NCBI GenBank assembly: GCA_011526105.1
Contig: WYAZ01000101.1
Location: 1-37,772, forward strand
Origin: Deltaproteobacteria bacterium
Lineage (GTDB): Bacteria > Myxococcota > Kuafuiibacteriia > Kuafuiibacteriales > Kuafuiibacteriaceae
Length of the DNA stretch: 37,772 bases
Direction: 5' to 3'
Numbering within the stretch: position 1 is the first letter of the stretch; each line of letters opens with the position of its first letter. A program made the position numbers and the translations under genes. The notes beneath the pieces were generated by a model. It did not search any database and was not told the origin of the DNA. It worked only from the letters and a program-made list of their open reading frames with translations. Shown in pieces: positions 17,621 through 24,743 of the stretch.

Positions 17621-18062
17621 GCGCGAGCGCGGCCTGAGCCTCCTCGACATGGACCGAAGCTCCAAACGGGGCGTCTGTCACGTGGCGAATCACCCCCGCG
17701 CGGTCGATGACGAAGGTGAGCCGTCCGGCCAGGAGCCCGAAGGCCTTCATGGCCCCGTACCGTTTGGCGACTTGGTGCCCCGGATCCGAGAGCAGTCGAA
17801 ACGGGAGCCCATGCGCCTCGGCGAACGCACGGTGGGAGGCCTCGCCGTCGGCACTGATCCCAAGAACCTCCGCCTCCGCCGCCTCGAACTGAGGATGCGC
17901 GTCTCGGAAGCAGCGCGACTCGGCGGTACAGATCGGGGTCTCGTCGCGCGGGTAGAAGTACAAGACCACGTTTCTCGAGCCGCGGAACTGGCTCAGGCGA
18001 ACGGTCTCGCCGGCCTGGTCGACGAGCGCGAATTCGGGCGCCTTCTGACCCTTCTTCGACAT
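17601..18062 (-). CDS. bcp: Bcp/PrxQ-type peroxiredoxin
   Basis: The product has 153 residues from ATG 18062 (E. coli Bcp is 156); the frame extends upstream through an unconvincing Pro/Ala-rich stretch to 18158. AhpC/TSA thioredoxin fold: the peroxidatic cysteine C45 sits in YFYPRDETPIC, and R/T residues of the active site are present. A second cysteine, C51, lies one position later than the usual resolving Cys of PrxQ enzymes (CX4C), so resolution may be CX5C or rely on another thiol. It reduces hydroperoxides in the cytoplasm using thioredoxin. Convergent with the kinase gene. Confidence 0.9.
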   Translation of the reverse strand: MSKKGQKAPEFALVDQAGETVRLSQFRGSRNVVLYFYPRDETPICTAESRCFRDAHPQFEAAEAEVLGISADGEASHRAFAEAHGLPFRLLSDPGHQVAKRYGAMKAFGLLAGRLTFVIDRAGVIRHVTDAPFGASVHVEEAQAALALIASRD

Positions 18063-18212
18063 CCCGCAGACGTAACACGCGGGAATCGGACCGGTCACGC
18101 GGCGATCTGGGGCCGGCTCGGCGGGGGACGCGGGACTTGCCTCAACGGTCGCATCCACTCGGCGCGGCCTTGGCCTCCCGCCAGGAGCGCTTCGTGCACG
18201 ACTAGGCCGCGT

Positions 18213-19340
18213 TCATTGCGGCGGGCTGAGGTCCTTCGCCGCTTCGATCCGAAACGTGTACTTGCTCTTCGGAGGCATCACGCCAAGCGCAGCACGAAGA
18301 TCTCCTTCGGCCTGCTTCCAGCTCGAAGCGCCCAGCCGCCAGACGAACGCGTGCTGCCCGGCGCCGGTGTCTCCGAGGTACGTCGCGGGAAACTCGGCGC
18401 GGTGATCGAGCTCGAACGAAAGCTCGGCTGGACAGAGCCAGACCCGTACCAACGGCTGATAGGGACCGAGGGCGCGATGAAAGCGCTGCGTCTGCCGCGC
18501 GGAGTATCGCGCCCCCTCGCAGCGTTCATCGCCGCGCCAACCCGAGGGCGCGCTGCGCAGAGACTCGGCCCCGAAGGACCACCCTTTGGGCGTAGAGGAT
18601 GAGAGCAACTGCAGGCTGGAGCTCACGCTGCTCGAGGAGACCACGAGTTCAGCCATCCGCGCTTCATCTTCGGCGACATAGCTACCATCCAAGACCGCGT
18701 CCTCGAGCAGCACTGTGAGCTGACGATGGCTCTCGAAGAGCGCGTCGCCGAGCACTTGCCATGGACTCGGAGGCGCTGGAGTCGCTGATCGTTCCTCGAG
18801 GATCGACCAGCCGAGATCGGCGTGAAACAACCGCCGGCCGGACAGTCCGGGCTCCATCAGCTCCACATCGGATAAAAAGACCTCGGCGATCACGCGGCGA
18901 ACGGGCGGTTCTGGTTCGAGGGAGCCGCGCTGACCATCGGCCTCGACGTACCCCCGCGCGCGCTGAATCCTGCCTCGCAAGTAGAGGTCTGCGTCCGGCG
19001 CATCCGCCGCGCTGCGAACCAGGACCACCTCGCGAAAGCTCCCCGCACGGACCAGGTGCCGCGCGAGCAGCTCGGCGATCACCACGCCGGCCGGAGCGGG
19101 GAGCTGACTCAGCTCGGTGGGCTCATAGTCGACGCCGGAATAGGTGTAGAGGCCATCTTCCTCGTTCCTCTCCTCCTCTGTCCTTTCGTCCACGAGCGGC
19201 AGCACGGCGACGCGCAGGGGGTGGCGAGCTCGCTGGGCGGCCTCGAGGCGGCCTAGGTCGTAGGGGATCTGGGCGCTCGCACAAGCCGTGGCCCAAAGGC
19301 ACCCCACGAGGAGGCAAAGCGCGTCGCCCTTGTTCATCAT
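18213..19340 (-). CDS. Lipoprotein of unknown function
   Basis: The product has 375 residues from ATG 19340 (the next codon is also ATG). The N-terminus is a lipoprotein signal with lipobox ATAC (LCLLVGCLWATAC). The mature part opens with HPLRVAVLPLVDERTEEER, like envelope proteins whose first strand reads VAVLP-F-D, then an alpha/beta region (GVVIAELLARHLVRAGSF, ADLYLRGRIQRARGY) resembling CsgG/TolB-N-type folds. The C-terminal half is Ser-rich and unassigned. It is divergent from fdhD with only 17 bp between start codons, so the two promoters must lie in each other's coding or leader region. Function unknown. Confidence 0.78.
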   Translation of the reverse strand: MMNKGDALCLLVGCLWATACASAQIPYDLGRLEAAQRARHPLRVAVLPLVDERTEEERNEEDGLYTYSGVDYEPTELSQLPAPAGVVIAELLARHLVRAGSFREVVLVRSAADAPDADLYLRGRIQRARGYVEADGQRGSLEPEPPVRRVIAEVFLSDVELMEPGLSGRRLFHADLGWSILEERSATPAPPSPWQVLGDALFESHRQLTVLLEDAVLDGSYVAEDEARMAELVVSSSSVSSSLQLLSSSTPKGWSFGAESLRSAPSGWRGDERCEGARYSARQTQRFHRALGPYQPLVRVWLCPAELSFELDHRAEFPATYLGDTGAGQHAFVWRLGASSWKQAEGDLRAALGVMPPKSKYTFRIEAAKDLSPPQ

Positions 19341-19357
19341 GGCCGAGCTAGCATAGC

Positions 19358-20179
19358 GTGAGAACCACCGTGGTTGTCGAGCGCGCACGCAGCTTCGAGC
19401 TCACCGCTCATCAGGGAGGGCGCTCGAATCCCCGTGACGATCTGGTGGCGGTCGAGGAGCCCCTCGAGATCCGCGTGGGCGGCGCCCCGCTCGCGGTGAT
19501 CATGCGAACTCCGGGTCACGATCTCGAGCTCGCTGCGGGCTTCTTGGTCGCGGAGTCCATCCTGAGAACACCCGACGAGCTGAGCGTGCTCACCCACTGC
19601 CCCGAGATCGAGCACGGCGACAACGTCGTGGAAGCGCACCTGGCGCCGGGGCTCTCCGAGCTCCGAATGAGCCGCGACCGCGAGCGAGGCACGGTGGTCT
19701 CTTCGAGCTGCGGGGTCTGCGGACGACGAACCCTCGAGCAGGCGAAGAGTCGCGCCCCCGCCTTCGAAGGCGAGCCGCCGAGGTACACAGCGGCGCTGCT
19801 CACGAGCCTCCCGGTTCGCCTGCTCGAGGCCCAAGAGGTGTTCCGCGCCACCGGGGGCCTGCACGGCGCAGGCATCTTCGACCCGGCTGGCGACGCGTGG
19901 CTCGTTCGCGAGGACATCGGTCGCCACAACGCGGTCGACAAGTGCATCGGAGAGCGCTTCCTCGCCGATCGGTGGCCGATGTCCGAGTGTATCCTCACCG
20001 TGTCGGGGCGAGCCGGCTTCGACATCGTCGAGAAGGCGCTCGTTGCACGCGTCCGCACCGTGGTGTCGGTGTCCGCCCCATCGAGCCTCGCGGTCGAGCT
20101 CGCCCGGGCCTCGAGCATGAACCTCTTTGGCTTCGTGCGCGGAGAGAACCTCAACGTGTACGCCGGCGCGCTCGGATGA
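19358..20179 (+). CDS. fdhD: Formate dehydrogenase accessory sulfurtransferase
   Basis: The product has 273 residues from GTG 19358. FdhD family: substrate-binding EEPLEIRVGG, TPGHDLELAAGFLVAE, the catalytic CxxC pair C118/C121 (SSCGVCGRR), EDIGRHNAVDKCIG, and the SSMNLFGFVRGENLNVY end. FdhD passes sulfur from IscS to the molybdenum cofactor (bis-MGD), making formate dehydrogenase active. No formate dehydrogenase lies in the window. Its 3' end, together with downstream DNA, is duplicated at 22969-23128 and, in decayed form, at 26090-26150, so this gene marks an insertion hotspot. Confidence 0.96.
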   Translation: MRTTVVVERARSFELTAHQGGRSNPRDDLVAVEEPLEIRVGGAPLAVIMRTPGHDLELAAGFLVAESILRTPDELSVLTHCPEIEHGDNVVEAHLAPGLSELRMSRDRERGTVVSSSCGVCGRRTLEQAKSRAPAFEGEPPRYTAALLTSLPVRLLEAQEVFRATGGLHGAGIFDPAGDAWLVREDIGRHNAVDKCIGERFLADRWPMSECILTVSGRAGFDIVEKALVARVRTVVSVSAPSSLAVELARASSMNLFGFVRGENLNVYAGALG

Positions 20180-20310
20180 AGCCGCGGGCGGTGCCGAGGG
20201 CCGACGCCCCCTGCGCCCATCGGAGCTCAGTCTCGACAGCGGCGGCCGCTTGACCGATGGCACTCGTGGAGATCGCTCGAGTGGACGACTCGGGTTGTGC
20301 TGATTTCTGC
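20147..20310. repeat. fdhD 3'-end repeat, copy 1 (parental)
   Basis: This covers the last eleven codons of fdhD (NLNVYAGALG and stop) and about 130 bp beyond. It aligns with 22969-23128 with one deletion of about 12 bp in the second copy and scattered substitutions. The longest identical blocks are GACAGCGGCGGCCGCTT, then GAGTGGACGACTC and GTTGTGCTGAT. The two copies run in the same direction and bracket the multicopper oxidase and FG-GAP genes. See the third, decayed copy at 26090. Confidence 0.75.
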
Positions 20311-20563
20311 CACCTAGGGCACGCCAACGGCCTCGAGACCCGCAACGCGCACCTGCACAACTTGGGAGCGGGCATTCGCACCGGCATGTGTGTCTCGCAG
20401 AAGCAGATCATCGGCTGAGTGGGCTCCACCGGTCTCGCGACCGGACCGCATCGACACTTCGAGGTCCTCCAGAGCGGGCGCCACGAGAACCCCACGCGCA
20501 TGTCGGCGCGCCGCGCGCCGCCCGTTCCCGCCGGTGAGCTCAAACGATTCAAGGCCCATGTCT
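20257..20563 (+). pseudogene. Broken M23 (LytM-type) peptidase gene
   Basis: Reading from ATG 20257 gives a decayed M23 zinc-endopeptidase C-terminal domain. HANGLETRNAHLHNLGAGIR corresponds to the DHGNGxxTRYAHL region, then VSQKQIIG, an in-frame TGA at 20416-20418, VGSTGLATGPHRHFEV (the HxH motif with R for L between the histidines), NPTRMS, and ELKRFKAHV. M23 enzymes cut peptidoglycan cross-bridges. The N-terminal domain is absent and the stop interrupts the catalytic part, so it is inactive. Its first codons lie inside the fdhD-linked repeat, suggesting the island's insertions broke a gene that once followed fdhD. Confidence 0.72.
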
Positions 20564-20657
20564 CCCCTTTCGCGCGGGTTTCGAGGCCAGAGTCGCGCTC
20601 ATCTCGGATGAAACTCTTTCGCATTGACCGTCCCGGCCTACTCTGGTCTGAACGGTC

Positions 20658-22121
20658 ATGCGCCGATTTACCCTTGCGGTCTGTTCGCTCACCATCGCGG
20701 CGGGGGCGTGCCATGCCGACCCCGACCCGATCGAGCCCGATATCCAGGAGCCCATCACAGAGCCGCCGGTCGAGCCCCCGGTCACGGAGCCCGCGATCCC
20801 GCCCGAGCCCGAGTGGAAAGCCCCCGATATCCTCGGCCAGGTGCCCTTCGTCGACCTGAACCCCGACCCGAACGTCGTCGAGGTGAACCTCGAGGCGGCA
20901 CCCTACCGCGTGCGGCTCGAGGAGGGTCTCGAGATCGAGATGTACGGCTATAACGGCAGCTTTCCCGGACCCATCCTGCAGGCCAAGGTCGGGGATGAGG
21001 TCATCGTTCACTTCTCGAACAACCTGCCGGAGGCCACGACCGTACACTGGCACGGGCTTCGAATCCCAGCTGACATGGACGGCAGTCCGCTCATCCAAAA
21101 CCCAGTTCAGCCGGGGGAGCGCTTTGACTATCGCTTCGTGGTGAAAGACGCCGGCACTTTCTGGTACCACCCGCACGTGCGCGCCCACGAGCAGGTCGAA
21201 AAGGGCCTCTACGGCACCATCATCGTCCACGACAAGGACGAGCCCGAGTTCGACGCCGAGCGCTACATCGTGCTCGACGACATCTATCTGAGCGGCTCGA
21301 ACCTCGCGCCGTTCATGGTCTCGCACATGGAGCTGATGCACGGACGCTCCGGCAACTTGCTCCTGACCAACGGCACCGCCGAAGACATCGTCGTCGAGCA
21401 AGACCAGGGCGCGGTCGAGCGATGGCGCCTCGTGAACACCGCCAACGCACGCACAATGTCCGTGTCCATCGAGGGCGCCGAGTGGCGCGTCGTGGGCACC
21501 GACGGCGGGCGTCTTCACACCCCTTTTCAGACCGGACGCCTGACCATCCCCGTGGGGCAGCGCTACGATCTCGAGGTGCATCTTGTGAGCGCGGGTCAGG
21601 TCGTACTCTCGAGCCACGTCCCGGTGCTCGACGAAGCCGGAAACGTGGTCGAAGGCGCCATCCCGGTGTACTCGGTCGCGGTCGCAGAGCGAGAGTGGAC
21701 CCAAAGAGAGATCGTATGGCCCGAGCTCCCCGCGCGCACCGAGCGGCCGAGCACCCTCTCGGCCCAGATGCTGTTCAACGCGCGCTCGGGTGGCGAGTAC
21801 GGCATCGAGTGGACCATCAACGGCCTGGCCCACTCGCACGAGCCGCTGTTCACCTGGGAAGAGGGCGCCACGGTCGAGATCGAGCTCGTCAACCAGGCGG
21901 GCCCCGAGCACCCCTTCCACCTGCACGGGCAGTTCTTCGAGATCGTCGGCGACGCCGAGCCGGGGCTGAAGGACACCGTCCTTTTGCGCGGGGGGTCGAC
22001 GATGCGCATCGTCACCTATCTGGACAACCCGGGCCGCTGGATGGCGCACTGCCACATCCTCGAGCACGCCGAACTCGGCATGATGACCGAGATCATGGTC
22101 ACGCCGAAGACCGTGGACTGA
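20658..22121 (+). CDS. Multicopper oxidase (laccase-like) lipoprotein
   Basis: The product has 487 residues. Signal peptide with lipobox AAGAC (Cys18 region), then a Pro/Glu-rich linker (about 22-50). Copper sites are complete: HWHG (130-133), WYHPH (H171, H173), HPFHLHG (H418, H421, H423) and HCHILEHAELGM (H464, C465, H466, H470, M475 as type 1 axial ligand). It is a three-domain laccase/CueO-like enzyme that oxidises phenols or Cu(I) with oxygen, anchored in the envelope. A GACCGT/ACGGTC inverted pair (20626-20631, 20652-20657) abuts the start codon and could be an operator. It lies between the first two fdhD repeats, so it is probably acquired cargo. Confidence 0.93.
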   Translation: MRRFTLAVCSLTIAAGACHADPDPIEPDIQEPITEPPVEPPVTEPAIPPEPEWKAPDILGQVPFVDLNPDPNVVEVNLEAAPYRVRLEEGLEIEMYGYNGSFPGPILQAKVGDEVIVHFSNNLPEATTVHWHGLRIPADMDGSPLIQNPVQPGERFDYRFVVKDAGTFWYHPHVRAHEQVEKGLYGTIIVHDKDEPEFDAERYIVLDDIYLSGSNLAPFMVSHMELMHGRSGNLLLTNGTAEDIVVEQDQGAVERWRLVNTANARTMSVSIEGAEWRVVGTDGGRLHTPFQTGRLTIPVGQRYDLEVHLVSAGQVVLSSHVPVLDEAGNVVEGAIPVYSVAVAEREWTQREIVWPELPARTERPSTLSAQMLFNARSGGEYGIEWTINGLAHSHEPLFTWEEGATVEIELVNQAGPEHPFHLHGQFFEIVGDAEPGLKDTVLLRGGSTMRIVTYLDNPGRWMAHCHILEHAELGMMTEIMVTPKTVD

Positions 22122-22270
22122 GCCTCCACCCAGGCGCGATTTCGGTCGCGTATGGGCGTCACATCGTCCCGGCCCCATACTTCGAGTTGGCTTTGGGTGA
22201 TTCGGCTTCGCGTGACGGAGCTGTATGCGGATCGTGTGCATTCAACCCTGGCGACGTTCGGGCCCGCCGC

Positions 22271-22891
22271 TCACGGATGCCCGGATCTCGCTCCCCACGG
22301 AGAGCACGGCGCCAGAAGCACACTCGCGCCGTTCGAAGTCCACTTGGTCGCCACGAGGTCGAGCCTGCTGTCGCCATTGAGATGTCCAAGTGCCACCGAA
22401 CCCGGCGTGTCACCTGGGATGATGTAGTTCGCGCTCGCCGTAAAGACTCCGGTGCCGTCGTTGATCAGCACACGGGTGGTGTCCCCCACGGCGACCATAT
22501 CGAGCCGGTCATCTCCGTTGACGTCCACGACTGCGACCGAACGCGCGCTCGCCGCGTTATCCGCCTTGGTCGCAATGGTTCCGGCACCGTCGTTCATGAG
22601 CACGCTGAGGGTAGCGTTTGTATCGTTCGCCGTGACCAAGTCGAGCTGTCCGTCTCCGTTCACATCCCCGGCGGCCACTGAGCGCGGACTTTCACCCGTC
22701 TCAAACAGCTGCGACCCGCCCAAGCATGGGCTCGCACGACAAGTCATCCCCGCATCGGTGGGCTCTGCGTCGACTGACGCTCCATCGGTCGGTCCGGCGT
22801 CGATAGGCTGTGCGCCATCGACGCCGGTTGGAACTGAAGCTCGCGCGACTTCGCTTCTTCCGCAGCCACCGACCGACGTCAGAATGACCAC
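22271..22891 (-). CDS. FG-GAP/VCBS repeat lipoprotein, possibly 5'-altered
   Basis: 206 residues from GTG 22891. Three FG-GAP-type beta-propeller repeats with calcium-binding-like loops are visible (VAAGDVNGDGQLDLV, VAVVDVNGDDRLDMV, VALGHLNGDSRLDLV), after a lipobox TSVGGC and an Asp/Pro/Thr-rich linker. A full propeller normally has seven blades, so this is short. The start is odd: the hydrophobic signal sequence continues in frame upstream of the GTG (QLGPLLFVV) but no ATG/GTG/TTG begins it before the repeat copy at 22969, so the native start may have been lost at that junction. Surface-exposed binding protein by analogy; role unknown. Confidence 0.7.
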   Translation of the reverse strand: MVILTSVGGCGRSEVARASVPTGVDGAQPIDAGPTDGASVDAEPTDAGMTCRASPCLGGSQLFETGESPRSVAAGDVNGDGQLDLVTANDTNATLSVLMNDGAGTIATKADNAASARSVAVVDVNGDDRLDMVAVGDTTRVLINDGTGVFTASANYIIPGDTPGSVALGHLNGDSRLDLVATKWTSNGASVLLAPCSPWGARSGHP

Positions 22892-22968
22892 AAACAGGAG
22901 CGGCCCAAGTTGAGATCTTCGATGAGGCTCGTTCAGCTTGGCGCCGCCGCCCAGGGACCACGGGCTAG

Positions 22969-23128
22969 AATTTCAACGTCTACGCCGACGCGCTCGGGTG
23001 AAGACTGGGCCGACTTCCGCTGCGTCGGTCGGAGCTCGGTCTTGACAGCGGCGGCCGCTTTACCGATGGCACCCGTGGAGGACGCTCGCAGGCTCGAGTG
23101 GACGACTCCGGTTGTGCTGATGTCCGCC
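22969..23128. repeat. fdhD 3'-end repeat, copy 2
   Basis: It begins exactly after a TAG and reads in frame NFNVYADALG and stop, against NLNVYAGALG and stop of fdhD, then continues colinear with DNA downstream of fdhD until about 23128. Substitutions are mostly third-position changes in the fdhD part, as if the copy came from another strain's fdhD locus and not from local duplication. It separates the FG-GAP gene from the MFS transporter. A tiny frame at 23120-23179 (MSAVECYACV start) arises at its edge and is not trusted. The remaining intergenic bases to 23191 hold nothing else I can name. Confidence 0.75.
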
Positions 23129-23191
23129 GTCGAATGCTACGCCTGCGTCGAGCACTGCGGCTCCGAACAGCCTCGGTGATGCGGTCACTCC

Positions 23192-24403
23192 GTGCGATTC
23201 TCTCTTCTCTCTGACCCGCCGCACCTCGGCCGCTTCCTCGCCGCAACGGCGTTGCTGGGCCTGGGGCAGCAGCTCTTCGTCGTCGCTCGCAATCCTTGGC
23301 TGGTCGAGCACGGCTACCTTCCCCACCAAGTCGCCCCGGTGCAGGGCGTCGGTGCGCTCGCGGGCATCGCCGCCGGCTTCCTCGCGGCCCTGGTGGCCAG
23401 CCGCGTCACCTCGGTCGCGCTGTTGCGTCTGTGCGGCATCATCCAGGCCGCGGGCTTCGCGATGCAGGTGGCGTTCGTCGACGACGCGCAGCTGCTGCTG
23501 GTGGGCGCGGCCGTGGCCGGCCTGGGCATTCAGCTGCAGACCGCGGTGGCCCCGGCGTGGCTGAGCCAAGCGACTCCGCCCCGGCACCTCGCGGGGGCCT
23601 TCTCGGCATGGAACGTAGCGCTGTTCCCGCTGGCCGGCCTGCTGGCGGCGGTGTGCATCGGCGTGGTGTCCCTTTCCTCGGACGGCGAGCGGCACACGCA
23701 AACGCTGGCCTTGAGCCTGGGCGCCGCGCTGAGCCTCGCCGCGACCTTGCCGCTGTGGTGGGTGCGCGCGCCCGAGTCCGACGCGCTGCCCAAGCGGCGA
23801 CTGGCAGCGCCGGGGCGCGCCGCGGCCGTGGTGGCCGTCTTCGCCTTGCTGGGCCTGGCGGGCGGCATCACCGTGCCCTTCTTTCAGCTCTACTTTAAGA
23901 TGGCCTGGGGGGTGGCGCCCGCGGGCATCGCGGGACTCTATGCTGCCAGCATGACGGTGGCGCTGCTCGGGTACCTGGCGGCGCCCCGGGTGGCCGCCCG
24001 CTTCGGCCTGTGGCCGAGCGCCGTCGGTGCGCTCGTGCTGGCGCTGCCCTGCTACGCGCTGATGGCCTGGGCGCCCGGGCTCACCTGGGCCGCGGTCGGC
24101 TTCGTCGGCCGCGCGGCTTCGGGTCGCGTCTCGGCGGCGTTACTTCAGCACCTGGGCCAAGCGGTCTCGCCCCGGGGCGACGGCTCAGCGGTGGCCGCGC
24201 TGGCCGTGCTGGTGCAGTCCGCGACCTGGGCGGCGGGCGCGTTCCTCGCCGGGCCGCTGCTCGCGACAGGCGCCGGAGGATTTGGGCGCTTGTTCGTCGT
24301 CACCGCTCTCGTCGATGGCGCGGCCATCCTTGTGGCGCTGCTGACCTTTCCCCGCCTGTGGCGCTCGCGTCCAAACGGAGCCGATGCGCTCGGGCCCCTT
24401 TGA
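23192..24403 (+). CDS. Major facilitator superfamily transporter
   Basis: The product has 403 residues from GTG 23192. About 12 hydrophobic helices in two halves, with a charged central loop (RAPESDALPKRRLAAP near residue 195-210); polytopic inner-membrane MFS protein with no signal peptide. Segments such as GVGALAGIAAGFLAALVASRV and GRAASGRVSAALLQHLGQ look like the MFS A-motif and helix 10 regions. Leu is encoded mostly by CTG here, unlike the CTC-rich neighbours outside the island. It precedes the repeat-peptide gene by 148 bp on the same strand and is a natural candidate to export its product, though that is inference. Confidence 0.87.
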   Translation: MRFSLLSDPPHLGRFLAATALLGLGQQLFVVARNPWLVEHGYLPHQVAPVQGVGALAGIAAGFLAALVASRVTSVALLRLCGIIQAAGFAMQVAFVDDAQLLLVGAAVAGLGIQLQTAVAPAWLSQATPPRHLAGAFSAWNVALFPLAGLLAAVCIGVVSLSSDGERHTQTLALSLGAALSLAATLPLWWVRAPESDALPKRRLAAPGRAAAVVAVFALLGLAGGITVPFFQLYFKMAWGVAPAGIAGLYAASMTVALLGYLAAPRVAARFGLWPSAVGALVLALPCYALMAWAPGLTWAAVGFVGRAASGRVSAALLQHLGQAVSPRGDGSAVAALAVLVQSATWAAGAFLAGPLLATGAGGFGRLFVVTALVDGAAILVALLTFPRLWRSRPNGADALGPL

Positions 24404-24466
24404 ATTCTGCGATTTGCTGACTTCCGAAGAACGGCGCTAATTCTCGGCGCCGCGCGGGGATGCAGG

Positions 24467-24496
24467 TTGACCGTCCACTTGGTCCGTGGCTAGGTG
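24467..24496 (+). promoter_or_regulatory. Possible promoter of the repeat-peptide gene
   Basis: TTGACC at 24467-24472 matches a -35 box well; 18 bases later TAGGTG (24491-24496) is a poor -10. It would start transcription some 50 bases before the peptide ATG. Weak evidence; read-through from the MFS gene is equally possible. Confidence 0.25.
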
Positions 24497-24551
24497 GCCG
24501 CGTCCAAAGCGGATTGGGACGGGCGTTCGCGGGACCACGTCGGAGGTAATC

Positions 24552-24683
24552 ATGAAACTACTGCAGACCAAGAAGCTCAAGAACGTGAAGGTCGAAAAGA
24601 AGTCACGCAAGGGTGAGGTTCGCTGCTGCGGCGTCATTCGCTGCTGCGGTGTCATTCGCTGCTGCGGTGTCATTCGTCAGTAG
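24552..24683 (+). CDS. Candidate RiPP-type precursor peptide with three CCGVIR repeats
   Basis: 43 residues from ATG 24552, with GGAGGT five bases upstream, the best ribosome-binding site in the window. Residues 1-23 form a leader with eight Lys and one Arg (MKLLQTKKLKNVKVEKK start) and 46% GC, far below the surroundings. Residues 25-42 are three exact CCGVIR hexapeptides, followed by one Gln. The layout (basic leader, tandem Cys-rich core, adjacent flavoenzyme and transporter) fits a ribosomally made, modified peptide; Arg at each repeat end would allow release of identical hexapeptides. No YcaO, radical-SAM, lanthipeptide or MNIO enzyme is near, so the class would be new. Alternatives are an unmodified metal-binding peptide, or a Cys-codon leader peptide controlling the gene downstream. 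Confidence 0.72.
   Translation: MKLLQTKKLKNVKVEKKSRKGEVRCCGVIRCCGVIRCCGVIRQ
24621..24674 (+). repeat. Three 18-bp tandem repeats encoding the core
   Basis: Units 24621-24638, 24639-24656 and 24657-24674 each encode RCCGVI. Units 2 and 3 are identical; unit 1 differs by one silent base (GGC against GGT for Gly). Near-identity at DNA level points to recent amplification by slippage, so copy number may vary between strains. Confidence 0.95.
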
Positions 24684-24735
24684 CTTTCGAAAGCGTTGGC
24701 CTCTCGAAGGAGCGGTGCGCCGCTTCCTCGAGAGG
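24683..24735 (+). promoter_or_regulatory. Stem-loop between peptide gene and oxidoreductase gene
   Basis: Left arm 24700-24715, loop TGCG (24716-24719), right arm 24720-24735: 15 of 16 positions pair (one G-T wobble, one mismatch). No T-run follows, so it is not a standard terminator. The right arm contains GAGAGG at 24730-24735, the likely ribosome-binding site of the oxidoreductase (ATG 24744), so the folded form would hide it. A perfect 12-bp palindrome (GCTTTCGAAAGC, 24683-24694) precedes it. It could set a high peptide-to-enzyme ratio, stabilise the peptide mRNA, or respond to ribosome stalling on the Cys codons upstream. Confidence 0.75.
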
Positions 24736-24743
24736 AACGTCTG

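Noticed and set aside
20151-22241. 696-residue minus-strand open frame over the multicopper oxidase
   Set aside because: It is a GC-driven shadow; the plus strand has all copper motifs intact.
23120-23179. 19-residue Cys-containing frame (MSAVECYACV start) just before the MFS gene, as a second peptide precursor
   Set aside because: It arises at the edge of fdhD repeat copy 2, has no ribosome-binding site, and its start is absent from the parental copy.
24404-24551. Possible Rho-independent terminator after the MFS gene
   Set aside because: GGCGCTAATTCTCGGCGCC can form a short hairpin but no T-run follows, so termination is not supported.
24437-24673. Minus-strand frame with repeated MTPQQR motifs opposite the peptide gene
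   Set aside because: It is the antisense reading of the same 18-bp repeats; it has no ribosome-binding site, and the plus strand has a perfect one.
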